Below, piece by piece: positions 19,401 to 27,715 of a stretch of DNA of 64,000 nt. Every line of letters begins with the position of its first letter. Position 1 is the stretch's first letter. The DNA lies in contig NZ_JAKGCV010000001.1 of the NCBI RefSeq assembly GCF_021556455.1, forward strand, positions 41,069 through 105,068, read 5' to 3'. Under the pieces are notes generated by a model. That model was not told where the DNA came from. It worked only from the letters and a program-made list of their open reading frames with translations, and ran no database searches. The position numbers and the translations under genes are program-made. Source of the DNA: Streptomyces fuscigenes. Lineage in GTDB: Bacteria > Actinomycetota > Actinomycetes > Streptomycetales > Streptomycetaceae.

Positions 19401-22400
19401 GCTACATGGTCCCCTCCGCCGTGATCCCGGTAGCCGAACTTCCCCTGACCGTGCACGGCAAGACCGACTTCGATGCCCTGCCGGATGCCTCCCCCGACGA
19501 TGCCGCGGCGCCCAAGGAGGCACCCCGATCGGCTCGGGAGGAGATCTTGTGCGCTCTGTTCGCCGACAGCCTCGGACACCAGGACGTCGGCCGCGCCGAC
19601 GACTTCTTCGACCTGGGCGGGCACTCGCTGATGGCCACACGGCTCGTCGGCCGGATCCGGGCCGCGTTCGGCGTCGAGCTCCCCGTCCGCGCCCTCTTCG
19701 AGGCCGGCACGCCGGCCGCCCTCGCGGCCCGCCTCGACGAGGCCGCCACGGCCCGCCCGGCCCTGCGCCCGGCCCTGCGGCCCGAACACCCACCGCTCTC
19801 CCCCGCGCAGCACCGCCTGTGGTTCCTGCACCGGCTCGACCCGGGCAACGCCGCCTACCACATTCCGATCGCCGTCCACCTCGACGGGCAGCTCGACCAC
19901 GCCGCTCTGCGCGCGGCGCTCTCGGATCTCGTGGCCCGCCACGAGAGCCTGCGCACCGTGATCAAGGAGCACGACGGCGCGCCGTACCAGGCCGTCCTCG
20001 ACACCGGGGACGCACGGCCGGCGCTCCCTCTGACACCGATCCGGGAGGACAGCCTGGAGACGGGGCTCGCCGTGTCCGCCACCCGGGCTTTCGACCTCGT
20101 CCACGAGATCCCGTTGAGGGCCGAACTCTTCGAACTCGGCGACGACCGGCACGTCCTGCTGGTGACCGTTCACCACATCGCGGCGGACGGCTGGTCCATG
20201 GGGCCGCTCGCCCAGGACCTCGCCGGGGCGTACAGCGCCCGCGTGGCAGGCCGGTCCCCCAGCTGGCCGCGGCTGCCCGTCCAGTACACCGACTACACGC
20301 TGTGGCAGCGCGACCTCCTCGGCAGCACCGATCGACCCGACTCCGCCGTGTCCGGCCAGCTCACCCACTGGAAGGACCAGATGGCCGGTGCACCGCAGGA
20401 GACCGCCCTGCCCACGGACCGGCCGCGGTCCCACGTCTCCGGGCGTCGGGGCGGCAGCGTGCCGCTCCACCTACCCGCCACGACCGTGGAGCCCCTGACG
20501 GCGCTGGCCCGTGCCTGCTCGGCCAGCGTGTTCATGGTCCTGCACACGGCCGTCGCCGCACTGCTGCACCGGGTCGGCGGGGACGACGACATCACGATCG
20601 GTACCCCCGTAGCGGGGAGGACCGACGAGGCTCTCGACGGGCTCGTCGGGTTCTTCGTCAACACCCTCCCCCTGCGGACCGACCTGGCCGGCGATCCCTC
20701 CTTCAGGCAACTGCTCGCCAGGGTCCGGGAGTCGGACCTGTCCGCCTACGCGCACCAGGACCTCCCCTTCGAGCGGCTCGTGGAAGAACTGCAACCGGCC
20801 CGCTCCCTCAGCCGCCACCCGCTCTTCCAGGTGATGCTGAGCCTCAACAACACGCCCCCTCCCCGCCTCGAACTGCCCGGCCTGCACGCACGACTCGCCC
20901 CCGTCGAGACCGGCGGCGCCAAGTTCGACCTCTCCTTCGGTTTCACCCAGGTCGGTTCCGACCGGGGCGGGGCCGGCTTGGACGGGACGCTGGAGTTCGA
21001 CCGCGACCTCTTCGACGCCGAGACCGCCCAGCGGCTCGCCGGCCTGCTCGCTCTCCTCCTGCGACAGGCCGTGGCGGACCCCGACCTCCCGATCTCCGAG
21101 CTCCGCACGACCGACGCGACCGAAGAGGCCGCACTGCTCGCCCAGGGCGACGGCGGCACCTCCCAGGAACCGGCCCGCACGATCCTCGACCACTTCGCGG
21201 ACACCGTCGCCGCCTCCCGAAGCGGTGACATCGCCGTCACCGCTCCCGACGGACGGCTCTCCTTCGCCGAGTTGGACGAGCGTTCCGGCAAGGTCGCGGC
21301 GCTCCTCGCCACCGCGGGTGTGCGCCGCGGCGACACCGTCGCCGTCCTGCTGCCGCGCTCCACCGGCTCCCTGGCCGCACTGCTCGGTGTGCTGAAGGCC
21401 GGCGCGGTGTACGCACCGCTTGAGCGCAGCCTTCCGGACGCGCGGATCGCCGCCGTCCTCGACGATGCCTCGCCCGCGCTGGTGATCGCCGACGAGGCGT
21501 CCACGCCGCGGCTGCCCGGCTCCCGCCCCGTCCTCGTACTCGACGAGGACGCGCTCCCGGCCGGCCCCGACACCGTCAGCAGCGCTCGCCCGCCCAGGCC
21601 CATCGATCCGGCCTATCTCATCCACACCTCGGGCTCGACCGGCACGCCCAAGGGGGTGCTCGTCGGCCACGCCTCACTGGCCCGCCTTTTCGAGCACCAC
21701 CGCACCCACCTCTACGCCCCCGCAGCACGGACGGCGGGCCGAGACCGGCTCAACGTGACCCTGACCGCCTCCCTGTCCTTCGACGCCTCCCTCGACCCGG
21801 TCCTGTGGATGATCGCCGGACACACCCTCCACATCATCGACGACCTCACACGCCGCGACCCCGAGGCCCTCGTCCAGACCGTACGCACGGAACGCCTCGA
21901 CGTGCTGGAGTCGACCCCGACCCACGTCGCCCAGCTCCTCGACGCCGGCCTCCTCGCTCCCGGCGCGCACACGCCCAGCGTCCTCGCCCTGGGCGGAGAG
22001 GCCGTACCGGCCACGCTGTGGTCGAGACTGCGGGCCGCGCCCGGGACCGTGAGCTGGAACCTGTACGGACCGACCGAGGCCACCGTGGACACCCTGGTGA
22101 CACCCCTGGCCGCAGCCGACCGCCCCGTCCTGGGCCCGCCCGTGACCGGCACCCGCGCCTACCTGCTGGACACGGCGCTGCGGCCCGTCCCCGCGGGGGT
22201 CGCCGGCGACCTCTACCTGGCCGGCGACAGCCTCGCCTTCGGCTACCTCAACCGGCCGGGCGAGACTGCCCGTTCCTTCCTGCCCGACCCGTTCCGGCCC
22301 GGCGGCGGACGCATGTACCGCACCGGCGACCGGGCCCGCCGCGCCTCCGACGGCGCCCTCCTGTTCGCCGGCCGCGGCGACACCCAGGTGAAGATCCGCG

Positions 22401-23782
22401 GCTTCCGCGTCGAACCCGACGAAGTCGCGGCCGTCCTGGAGACCTGCACCGCCGTCGCACGGGCCGTCGTCGTCCCGCAGGACACCGGCACAGGTCCCCG
22501 CCTTGCCGCCTACCTCGTCCCGGCCGACCCGCCCGGCGACACCCTCCCACCCGAAGCCGAAGCGATCCTCGAAGCCGCCAGGGAGCACGTCACCGACGCC
22601 CTGCCCGAATACATGCTGCCCACGGCGTGGGCGGTGGTCGGCGACATTCCCCTGACGCCCAGCGGCAAGCTCGACCGGCACGCCCTTCCGGAACCCACCG
22701 CGTCAGTCCGCACCGGCACCGGCCGCACCAGCCCCCGCACCCCCCGCGAGGACGTGCTGTGCACCCTCTTCGCGGAGACCCTCGGCATCGAAAAGGTCAC
22801 CATCGACGACGACTTCTTCGCCCTGGGCGGACACTCCCTGCTCGCGACACGCCTCATCGGCCGCGTACGGGCCGTCCTCGGCGTCGACGTCAGCATCCGC
22901 AGCATCTTCGAAGCACCCACCGTCGCCCGGCTGGCCGCACGGCTCGCCGACGGCGCGGACGACGACCCCCTCGCCACGCTGCTGCCTCTGCGGACCACCG
23001 GCGAACGGCCGCCACTGTTCTGCGTCCACCCGGCGACCGGTCTCGCCTGGACCTACGGGGGACTCCTCCCCCACCTCGACGCCGACCAGCCCGTCTACGG
23101 CCTCCAGGTACCCAACCTCGACGGCACCTCACCCCTCCCGGACACCTTGAGCGCACTCGCCGCCCGCTACGTCAGCGAACTGCGCTCCGTGCAACCCCAC
23201 GGGCCGTACCACCTGCTGGGCTGGTCCTTCGGCGGCAACATCGTCCACGAGGTGGCCGTACAGCTCCAGGAAGCCGGAGAACGGGTGGCTCTGCTCACCA
23301 TCCTGGACGCCTTCCCCGTCGCGCCACGCGACGACCTCGACCGTGCCGACCGGGACACCATGTTCCGAGCGCTGCTCGCCAACCTGGGCCTGGAAGGCGA
23401 CCTCCTCACCGATCCGCAGCCACTCGACATCACCCACGTCCGCGACCACTTCCGCGCCATCGGCAGTCCCATGGGCTCCCTCGAACCCGCAACGCTCGAA
23501 GCCATGGTCGACTCGTTCATCGCCCAGGCCAGGCTGATGCGCTCCTTCACCCCGCGCCCCTTCCACGGCCCCGTCCTGTTCTTCACCGCCACCGAGGGCC
23601 GGCCAGCCGACCAGTTCCCCCTCAGCCTGTGGGACCCGTACATCACCGGACACATCGAGAACCACGACGTGCCCTTCGCCCACGCCCGCATGTTCCAGCC
23701 CGCCGCGCGCGCCCAGATCGGGCCCACCGTGGCCGCCGCACTGCGCTCACTGCACCGCACCACGCAAGGAGACCCGTCATGA
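13439..23782 (+). CDS. Trimodular non-ribosomal peptide synthetase, C-A-T / C-A-T / C-A-T-TE
   Basis: The protein has 3447 residues. C1 (about 10-450) has HHLALDG and resembles the EntF/DhbF C domain (RHQRYPAEQM, VGPSVNVLAFDD). A1 (460-970) has TSGSTGRPK. T1 carries its Ser in LGGHSLLATRL (about 1000). C2 (1060-1490) and C3 (2117-2550) both have HHIAADGWS. A2 (1520-2010) and A3 (2580-3080) are followed by T2 (about 2055) and T3 (about 3125). The thioesterase (3180-3447) has GWSFGG, LDAF and FAH as a triad. There is no epimerase or methylase domain. Hand alignment to GrsA gives almost the same pocket in all three A domains: D235, A236, D239, E278, A299, G301, F or L322, V330, D331. Three acidic residues may suggest a basic substrate. 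The GTG start has an AAGGTGA upstream. The product is probably an N-capped tripeptide; the capping acid is not encoded nearby. Confidence 0.95.
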   Translation: MSDAHVTNKVQILPLTAAQSGLWFAQRIDPGNPSYNIAEYADIRGDLDFSCLERAVRHAEREMEALRVTFEEREGVPFQRVHPPGRLRIALVDLRRHEQPADEAARRMQRDLTQAADVTRGPLVRLTLYRLSRERHLFHQQVHHLALDGYGAALALARIAEIYSLLACSSGAPAPFVPAPLSPLLREERAYEETERAGDARFWADHLADAPPATGLADATAPLGHGTIVSGRGASHLPVEALRAAAKEMRVAWPTLFMAAMGVYLHRARGLGEVVLGLPVTGRRTKTARTTPGMLSNIVPLRFSVSPSDTVAEVTRRASAQAKLVLRHQRYPAEQMRRDHRLTGSPRRLVGPSVNVLAFDDALRFGAALATLHNLSIGPVEDLALAVHASFADGELGIELLGNPRLHDAGELDAHRNRFADLVKEFAGDPRRVIGSLSLLRSQERAHVLSLSPGPAPVAGTPTTLLEEFARRVAAAPEETAVVAEDSRLGFAELDARADALASELSRHGARAGTRVGVALPRSVDLVVAMLAVLRTGAAYLPLDSSYPADRLAWMLEDARPVALIATPDTRRRVDPQGTVTLVAPDAHGQSADRAAAPVRPPGPHDAAYVIYTSGSTGRPKAVVVEHRSLANLLTHHRREFHAPAQDMLGRRARVALTAATSFDASWDPVLWMIAGHELHIVSDTTRRDPEALVRHLVAQRIDVVESTPTYVRQLMRAGLLTSAAHRPRVIALGGEPVDSALWEELAAHSNLLVFNFYGPTETTVDTVTARIVRGTQPVIGRPVAGARAYVLDSALHPMPPGTAGELYLSGEGVARGYAGRSDLTAERFLPDPFGPPGTRMYRTGDLARWSDVGALEFLGRSDRQVKVRGYRVETGEVESALGSLPEIAEAAVTLVTGHDGPQRLTAWLVARPGHEVPDLVGVRDALASRMPEHMVPSAYAVVDALPLTSNGKLDTGRLPAAAPLTASGAAARTPEEERMCALFADVLGVPGTGRDDDFFLLGGHSLLATRLIGRIRAVFGVEVPVAALFEARTPAALVAALATAAPARPAIEAMARPERVPLSFAQQRLWLVERMGDGGAAYHLPVALRLTGEIDTSALSHALDDVVRRHEALRTLIVEDEDGAHQRVLPADTVGVVLHHRLRGEQGVRPDASPFALDRDLPLRAELFATGPDEHTLVLTLHHIAADGWSMAPMMSDLSTAYAARLSGRAPDWRPLPLQYADYTLWQREFLGDSADPSSLAGQQLAHFTATLHDLPAEATLPADRPRPARSSGRGGTVPVRLSASTHRALADLARSLDATPFMVLHAALAALMSRLGTGEDVPVGTPVAGRADEQLTGLVGFFVNTLVLRTDTSGAPAFRDLVRRVRHHDLAAYAHQDLPFDRLVEELAPGRRAGRHPLFQVMLSLNNVPAPTPALPGLAVVHDPSVGRGGAKFDLTWDFTEKHDAGNDPGGIVGELEYSQDLYDRSTAERFAEHFTLLLDALLDDPERPFTDVEFLTPEQRAAALDEAAGPTALSPGRTVLDAFAAQAASSPQRTAVVSAAEKSTFTDLQGRAEEVARLLADRGVARGDRVAVALPRTSWAVAALLGTWRAGAVYVPLDPSHPAARNRMILDTAAPRLLLTTPELAPALPDSVDALFLDDAGRPSVSSGGRLPEPPAPGEAAYVLYTSGSTGRPKGVVVEHGALANLLASHQERLLGPAEAANNGLPLRVALSAALTFDASFDPLLWMVAGHELHLLDDAVRIDAEALTAHLHEHGIDVLETTPSFLEQLRAAGLFAPGRPWPRVVALGGEAVDETLWNELSDLPGVAVWNLYGPTEATVDSVMGRLLPGTRPHLGQSVAGIRARVLDTRLRPAAPGTTGELYLSGPGLARGYDRRPGASAERFLPDPYGPPGSRMYRTGDLVRRAQGRLVYAGRSDGQVKVRGFRIETAEVTAALGAHPAVARAAATVRPGPDGTGRLIAWIVPRDGRETPSADIRAYAADRLPRYMVPSAVIPVAELPLTVHGKTDFDALPDASPDDAAAPKEAPRSAREEILCALFADSLGHQDVGRADDFFDLGGHSLMATRLVGRIRAAFGVELPVRALFEAGTPAALAARLDEAATARPALRPALRPEHPPLSPAQHRLWFLHRLDPGNAAYHIPIAVHLDGQLDHAALRAALSDLVARHESLRTVIKEHDGAPYQAVLDTGDARPALPLTPIREDSLETGLAVSATRAFDLVHEIPLRAELFELGDDRHVLLVTVHHIAADGWSMGPLAQDLAGAYSARVAGRSPSWPRLPVQYTDYTLWQRDLLGSTDRPDSAVSGQLTHWKDQMAGAPQETALPTDRPRSHVSGRRGGSVPLHLPATTVEPLTALARACSASVFMVLHTAVAALLHRVGGDDDITIGTPVAGRTDEALDGLVGFFVNTLPLRTDLAGDPSFRQLLARVRESDLSAYAHQDLPFERLVEELQPARSLSRHPLFQVMLSLNNTPPPRLELPGLHARLAPVETGGAKFDLSFGFTQVGSDRGGAGLDGTLEFDRDLFDAETAQRLAGLLALLLRQAVADPDLPISELRTTDATEEAALLAQGDGGTSQEPARTILDHFADTVAASRSGDIAVTAPDGRLSFAELDERSGKVAALLATAGVRRGDTVAVLLPRSTGSLAALLGVLKAGAVYAPLERSLPDARIAAVLDDASPALVIADEASTPRLPGSRPVLVLDEDALPAGPDTVSSARPPRPIDPAYLIHTSGSTGTPKGVLVGHASLARLFEHHRTHLYAPAARTAGRDRLNVTLTASLSFDASLDPVLWMIAGHTLHIIDDLTRRDPEALVQTVRTERLDVLESTPTHVAQLLDAGLLAPGAHTPSVLALGGEAVPATLWSRLRAAPGTVSWNLYGPTEATVDTLVTPLAAADRPVLGPPVTGTRAYLLDTALRPVPAGVAGDLYLAGDSLAFGYLNRPGETARSFLPDPFRPGGGRMYRTGDRARRASDGALLFAGRGDTQVKIRGFRVEPDEVAAVLETCTAVARAVVVPQDTGTGPRLAAYLVPADPPGDTLPPEAEAILEAAREHVTDALPEYMLPTAWAVVGDIPLTPSGKLDRHALPEPTASVRTGTGRTSPRTPREDVLCTLFAETLGIEKVTIDDDFFALGGHSLLATRLIGRVRAVLGVDVSIRSIFEAPTVARLAARLADGADDDPLATLLPLRTTGERPPLFCVHPATGLAWTYGGLLPHLDADQPVYGLQVPNLDGTSPLPDTLSALAARYVSELRSVQPHGPYHLLGWSFGGNIVHEVAVQLQEAGERVALLTILDAFPVAPRDDLDRADRDTMFRALLANLGLEGDLLTDPQPLDITHVRDHFRAIGSPMGSLEPATLEAMVDSFIAQARLMRSFTPRPFHGPVLFFTATEGRPADQFPLSLWDPYITGHIENHDVPFAHARMFQPAARAQIGPTVAAALRSLHRTTQGDPS

Positions 23783-23988
23783 CCAACCCCTTCGACGATC
23801 CCCGCACCCAGCACCACGTCGTCGTCAACGACGAGGACCAGCACGCCCTGTGGCCCTCCTTCGCCGACATACCCGCAGGATGGACCGCCGTCTTCGGACC
23901 CGCCGAACAGGCCAAGTGCCTCGACTACGTCGAACAACACTGGACCGACATCACCCCGCGCAGCGCCCGTACCGCAGCCGCCGGCTGA
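23779..23988 (+). CDS. MbtH-like NRPS cofactor
   Basis: This 69-residue MbtH-family protein starts MTNPFDDP and has the invariant pattern VVVNDEDQHALWPSFADIPAGW and a C-terminal CLDYVEQHW with the conserved Trp residues. MbtH proteins bind adenylation domains and are needed for their folding and activity. The start codon overlaps the NRPS stop (ATGA), which implies dedicated coupling to this synthetase. Confidence 0.95.
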   Translation: MTNPFDDPRTQHHVVVNDEDQHALWPSFADIPAGWTAVFGPAEQAKCLDYVEQHWTDITPRSARTAAAG

Positions 23989-24035
23989 CCCTCCCGGGCC
24001 AAGCCCCCGATCCTTCCGACGACACGAGGAGCCCC

Positions 24036-25052
24036 ATGACGTACCGGCAGGTCCCCGATGCGGCGATACGCGCCGTGGGGCTCACCAAACACTTCGGTAC
24101 GAAGCTCGCGCTCGACGGTGTCGACCTGGAGGCGGCCGCCGGCACCGTGCTGGGAGTGCTCGGTCCCAACGGCGCCGGCAAGACGACCACCGTGCGCATC
24201 CTCTCCACGCTCCTGCGCGCGGACCGGGGACGCGCCTGGGTGGCCGGCCACAACGTCGCCGCCGACCCGGACGGCGTACGCAGGCGCCTCGGACTGTCCG
24301 GGCAGTACGCGGCCGTCGACGAGAAGCTCACCGGCCGCGAGAACCTCTACCTCGTCGCCCGCCTCTACGGCATGCGACGGGCGGCGGCACGACGCCGCGC
24401 AGCGGAACTCCTCGAATTCTTCCGGCTCCTGGAGGCCGCGGACCGCCCGAGCGGCACGTTCTCCGGCGGCATGCGGCGCCGGCTCGACCTCGCCGGCGCC
24501 CTCGTGGCCAAACCCCCGGTGGTGATCCTCGACGAGCCCACCACAGGACTCGACCCACGCGGCCGCGCGGACACCTGGACCTCCATCAGAGAGCTGGTGG
24601 CCGCAGGCACTACCGTCCTGTTGACCACCCAATACCTCGAAGAGGCAGACCAACTCGCCGATCACATCGTCGTGATCGACCGCGGAAGGGTCATCGCGCA
24701 AGGTACAGCCCCCCAGTTGAAGGCCCGAGTCGGAGGGGAACGACTCGCCCTCACCGTGCCACACGTCCGGGACCGGGAACGGGCCCTCGGCGTCCTCGCC
24801 GGCCTGGGCCCCCACCGCCCCGACTTCGACCCGCGCACCGGCCGCTGCACCGTGGCCACCGACGACGGCGCCCGTGCCCTGGAGTACGCCCTCGGCCTGC
24901 TGCGCCTCGCCGAGGTGCCGGTGGCCGACGTCTCGCTCGCCCCGCCCACACTGGACGACGTGTTCCTGGCCCTCACCGGCCACACCAGGCCCGAGCCACC
25001 TCCTGGAGCCGGCGCGCCGACGCCCGGCGGACGCCACCGGGAGAACTCGTGA
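24036..25052 (+). CDS. DrrA-type ABC transporter ATP-binding protein
   Basis: This 338-residue ATPase has Walker A GPNGAGKTT, the signature FSGGMRRRLDLAGAL, Walker B VVILDEPTTGLDP and a C-terminal extension typical of the DrrA/daunorubicin-exporter family. The ATG at 24036 is preceded by GAGGAG. It overlaps the permease gene by four bases. It sits 47 bases after the MbtH gene and probably powers export of the NRPS product and self-protection. Confidence 0.92.
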   Translation: MTYRQVPDAAIRAVGLTKHFGTKLALDGVDLEAAAGTVLGVLGPNGAGKTTTVRILSTLLRADRGRAWVAGHNVAADPDGVRRRLGLSGQYAAVDEKLTGRENLYLVARLYGMRRAAARRRAAELLEFFRLLEAADRPSGTFSGGMRRRLDLAGALVAKPPVVILDEPTTGLDPRGRADTWTSIRELVAAGTTVLLTTQYLEEADQLADHIVVIDRGRVIAQGTAPQLKARVGGERLALTVPHVRDRERALGVLAGLGPHRPDFDPRTGRCTVATDDGARALEYALGLLRLAEVPVADVSLAPPTLDDVFLALTGHTRPEPPPGAGAPTPGGRHRENS

Positions 25053-25849
25053 ACCTCCTGCCGCGAACCGCCCGCGACGCCGCGATCCTCGCCGGACGCA
25101 ATCTGCTCAACCTCCGGCGCACGCCGGGATCCGTGATCGCCGCCCTGGTCCAACCCGTGATGTTCGTGCTCCTGCTGGCCTACGTCTTCGGCGGCAGCCT
25201 CGGCGGCGCCGGATACCGCACCTTCCTGATGGGCGGCATCTTCGCCCAAGCGGTCACCTTCAACGCCGCGTTCACCGCCCTGGGCCTGGCCGCGGACCTG
25301 GACAAGGGCATCGTGGACCGCTTCCGCAGCCTGCCCATGCCCCGCATGGCGGTCATCCTCGGACGCACCCTGTCCGACCTGCTCATGAGCGTCGTCACGC
25401 TGACCGTGACCTCGCTGTGCGGCCTCCTGGTCGGCTGGCGCATCAATGGATCACCGACCGCGGCCGCCCTCGCCTACCTTCTGGTGCTGCTGTTCGCCTT
25501 CGCCATGTCCTGGGTAGGGGCCACGATCGGACTGGTCGCACGCAGCGTCGAAGTCGCGCAGAGCGCCGGCCTCATCTGGCTGTTCCCCGTGACGTTCGTC
25601 TCGTCGGCCTTCGTCTCCACCAGCACCATGTCCGGCCCGCTGCGAACCGTCGCCGAATGGAACCCCGTCTCGGCCACGGCGACCGCGGTGCGGCGCCTCT
25701 TCGCCAACCCGCCTCCCGGGGACCACCCCTACGGCAGCGCCTGGCCCGTCGTCCACGCCCTCCCCTACTCACTGGCCTGCGCGGCCGCGATCACGGCGGC
25801 CTTCATGGGCATCGCCCTCACCAGGTTCAGGCGCATCACCCGCGGCTGA
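25049..25849 (+). CDS. DrrB-type ABC-2 exporter permease
   Basis: This 266-residue ABC-2 type membrane protein has six hydrophobic segments and the family patterns VIAALVQPVMFVLLLAYVFGG near the N-terminus and LIWLFPVTFVSSAFVSTSTM in the second half. It starts with GTG inside the stop region of the ATPase gene. The pair forms the usual DrrAB exporter, and its place at the end of the NRPS operon suggests it exports the peptide. Confidence 0.92.
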   Translation: MNLLPRTARDAAILAGRNLLNLRRTPGSVIAALVQPVMFVLLLAYVFGGSLGGAGYRTFLMGGIFAQAVTFNAAFTALGLAADLDKGIVDRFRSLPMPRMAVILGRTLSDLLMSVVTLTVTSLCGLLVGWRINGSPTAAALAYLLVLLFAFAMSWVGATIGLVARSVEVAQSAGLIWLFPVTFVSSAFVSTSTMSGPLRTVAEWNPVSATATAVRRLFANPPPGDHPYGSAWPVVHALPYSLACAAAITAAFMGIALTRFRRITRG

Positions 25850-26252
25850 GTGCCGAGCACGTCCTCTGAGCGCGCAAACGGGCCGCGCGCACAAGCCGAA
25901 CCCTCCGACCCCCTCACGCAGGGGACAACACATTGCGAAGCACCGCGACCCCCGCGACCGACGGAAACAGCAGCCCCTCCAGCCGAGGCACCAGATCGTC
26001 CACGGTTCCGCACTGTCGACCACCATGCCCCAGCCACTGGCGAATTTCAGGGCAACTTGCCAACGTCGACCGCACCGCCACACCGTCACTCACCGTATGC
26101 AGACCACGGAAGTTGAGCCAGAACCCGATCTCGTGAACATCGCCGCTCGCGCTCCCCAGGCACCTCCCGCGGCATCGTCCTCTGTTGGACTGCGCGACGG
26201 AGAGGTTGGCGCAGCGCGAACGCGACAGGCGCTGTAAAGGTGGAAAACTACA
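25850..26252. other. Intergenic region without a clear gene
   Basis: About 400 bases between the exporter and the AraC-type pseudogene. A minus-strand frame (25914-26552) reads plausibly in part but has no family I recognise, and it runs antisense to the AraC gene. The region presumably holds the NRPS operon terminator and an AraC promoter. Confidence 0.4.
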
Positions 26253-27262
26253 GTGATGGACAGGAGCCAGCCGCGACTGAACGGCACCGCGCAAGCCGGG
26301 CCCGGAATGAAAAGCGCCGACGGCTTCCTGGAGGCACTTGTTCGAAGCGACTTGCCACCATTGCGTGGTGACCGGCACACGGGCCAGGACTTCCGTGCCA
26401 ACGTCGTCACCCGCGACCTGGGCCCCTTGCACCTGACCGAACTGGTGACTCCGGAAGGCGAATGCTTCCGCGACGCCCGTTCGGCACGTGCTCAGGACAG
26501 CGAGCTGTGGCAGATCGAGGTGGTGACACGAGGACACGTACGCGCCGAGCAAGGCGGCAGCACACCGCCGTACTGGGCCCCACGGACCTGGTCCTCATTG
26601 ACCCGGTACGGCCGGTGCGGTTCGCCAGTTCCGCGACCACCCACGTGACGATGCTGCTGCCGCGGCACCTACTGCGGCTCCGCGAAGATGAGGCCGCGCG
26701 GCTGGTCGGTGCAAGGATCCGCGGCGACCAGGGCCCCGCAGCGCTGGTGTCCTCACTCCTAAGGGACATGACGCGAACCCTGGCCGGGTTCCGCGCCCAC
26801 GAGGCGGACCGGGCGGCAGCCGCTGTGATCGAACTGACCGCGGTGGCGATGGCCTCCTACCTGGGCGACACTCGGCCCGTCGACGACGACGTACTGCGCA
26901 CGCGCGTCATCGGCTTCATCGAGGCGAGACTGTCCGACAGAGATCTCACCCCGGCCAAGGTCGCCGCGGCGCACCACATTTCGCTGCGCCGACTGCACAA
27001 ACTGTTCCAAGGCCAGCCCCTGACCGTGGCTGCCCTGATCCGCCAGCGGCGACTGGAGCGTTGCTACACGGATCTGCGCTGGAGGAAGACCTCGGTGGCC
27101 GCCGTGGCCGCCTCCTGGGGTTTTGCCGACCCGGCCCACTTCAGCCGACTGTTCAGGGCGACCTACGGGCACAGCCCGGGGGCACGGATGTCCAATGACG
27201 GTGCGCTGGCCGTCAATGACCACGTCGCTGGACCCCGCAAGGATGGTGACCGAAAGACGTAA
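26253..27262 (+). pseudogene. AraC-family regulator interrupted by a frameshift
   Basis: Two overlapping frames together make one AraC-type regulator. The first (26253-26648) supplies the N-terminal ligand domain up to ELWQIEVVTRGHVRAEQ. The second picks up at about 26560 with TAVLGPTDLVLIDPVRPVRF and continues through the C-terminal HTH pair (SLRRLHKLFQ; SVAAVAASWGFADPAHFSRLFRATYG). The shift is that of one missing base between about 26555 and 26575. The start (GTG 26253 or ATG 26256) has AAAGGTGG upstream. It may be a true pseudogene or a sequencing error. The second half could still make a DNA-binding fragment. It lies after the NRPS exporter and before an NTF2-like gene. Confidence 0.75.
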
Positions 27263-27280
27263 AACGGAAAGGGGCCTGAA

Positions 27281-27715
27281 ATGGATCCGTCAGCCGACAC
27301 ACGGCACCGCATCCCCGCCCGGATGATCGAGGGTTGGAACCACGGCGACGCAGCCGCGTTCGCGGCGGACTTCGCACAGGACGCCGAACTCATCGATTTC
27401 GACGGCACCGTCCACAAGGGACGCGACACGGTGATCGCGTTCCAGCAGCCGGCCTTCGACACATTCCTGAAGGGCTCCCGGCTCGTGCGCGGCGAGGTGG
27501 AGTTCGCCCGGGTCGTCGCACCGGGCTTCGCCGTGATTCACCACCGCTTCGGCATGGTGATGGCCGGTGAGGAGGAGCCCCCTCCATCCCGCTACTTCCT
27601 GCAGCTTTTCGCAGTGATCTGGCAGAACGACCGCTGGGAGATGGCGACGCTGCAGAACACGCGCCGGGTCTCTCTCGAGTCCGCCATGGCTCTGGACGCA
27701 CAAACGGCCACGTGA
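27281..27715 (+). CDS. NTF2-like (SnoaL/SgcJ-type) protein
   Basis: This 144-residue cone-fold protein has MIEGWNHGDAAAFAADFAQD at the N-terminus, the DFDGTVHKGRDTVIAFQQ strand-helix pattern and RYFLQLFAVIWQNDRWEMATLQNTR at the C-terminus, typical of the SgcJ/EcaC-like NTF2 superfamily. Members include small enzymes and ligand-binding proteins, so the function cannot be assigned. It begins 18 bases after the AraC-type gene and is probably its co-transcribed target. Confidence 0.8.
   Translation: MDPSADTRHRIPARMIEGWNHGDAAAFAADFAQDAELIDFDGTVHKGRDTVIAFQQPAFDTFLKGSRLVRGEVEFARVVAPGFAVIHHRFGMVMAGEEEPPPSRYFLQLFAVIWQNDRWEMATLQNTRRVSLESAMALDAQTAT

Noticed and set aside
17456..20470. 1004-residue open frame on the minus strand inside the NRPS gene
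   Set aside because: It is antisense to conserved NRPS domains and has no motif of its own; long antisense frames are common in high-GC DNA.
25914..26552. Minus-strand frame with partly plausible protein sequence
   Set aside because: Overlaps the AraC-type gene antisense, has no recognised family and a weak start; kept only as a remark.
26253..27262. Programmed frameshifting in the AraC-type gene
   Set aside because: No slippery sequence or downstream structure was seen; mutation or sequencing error is simpler.
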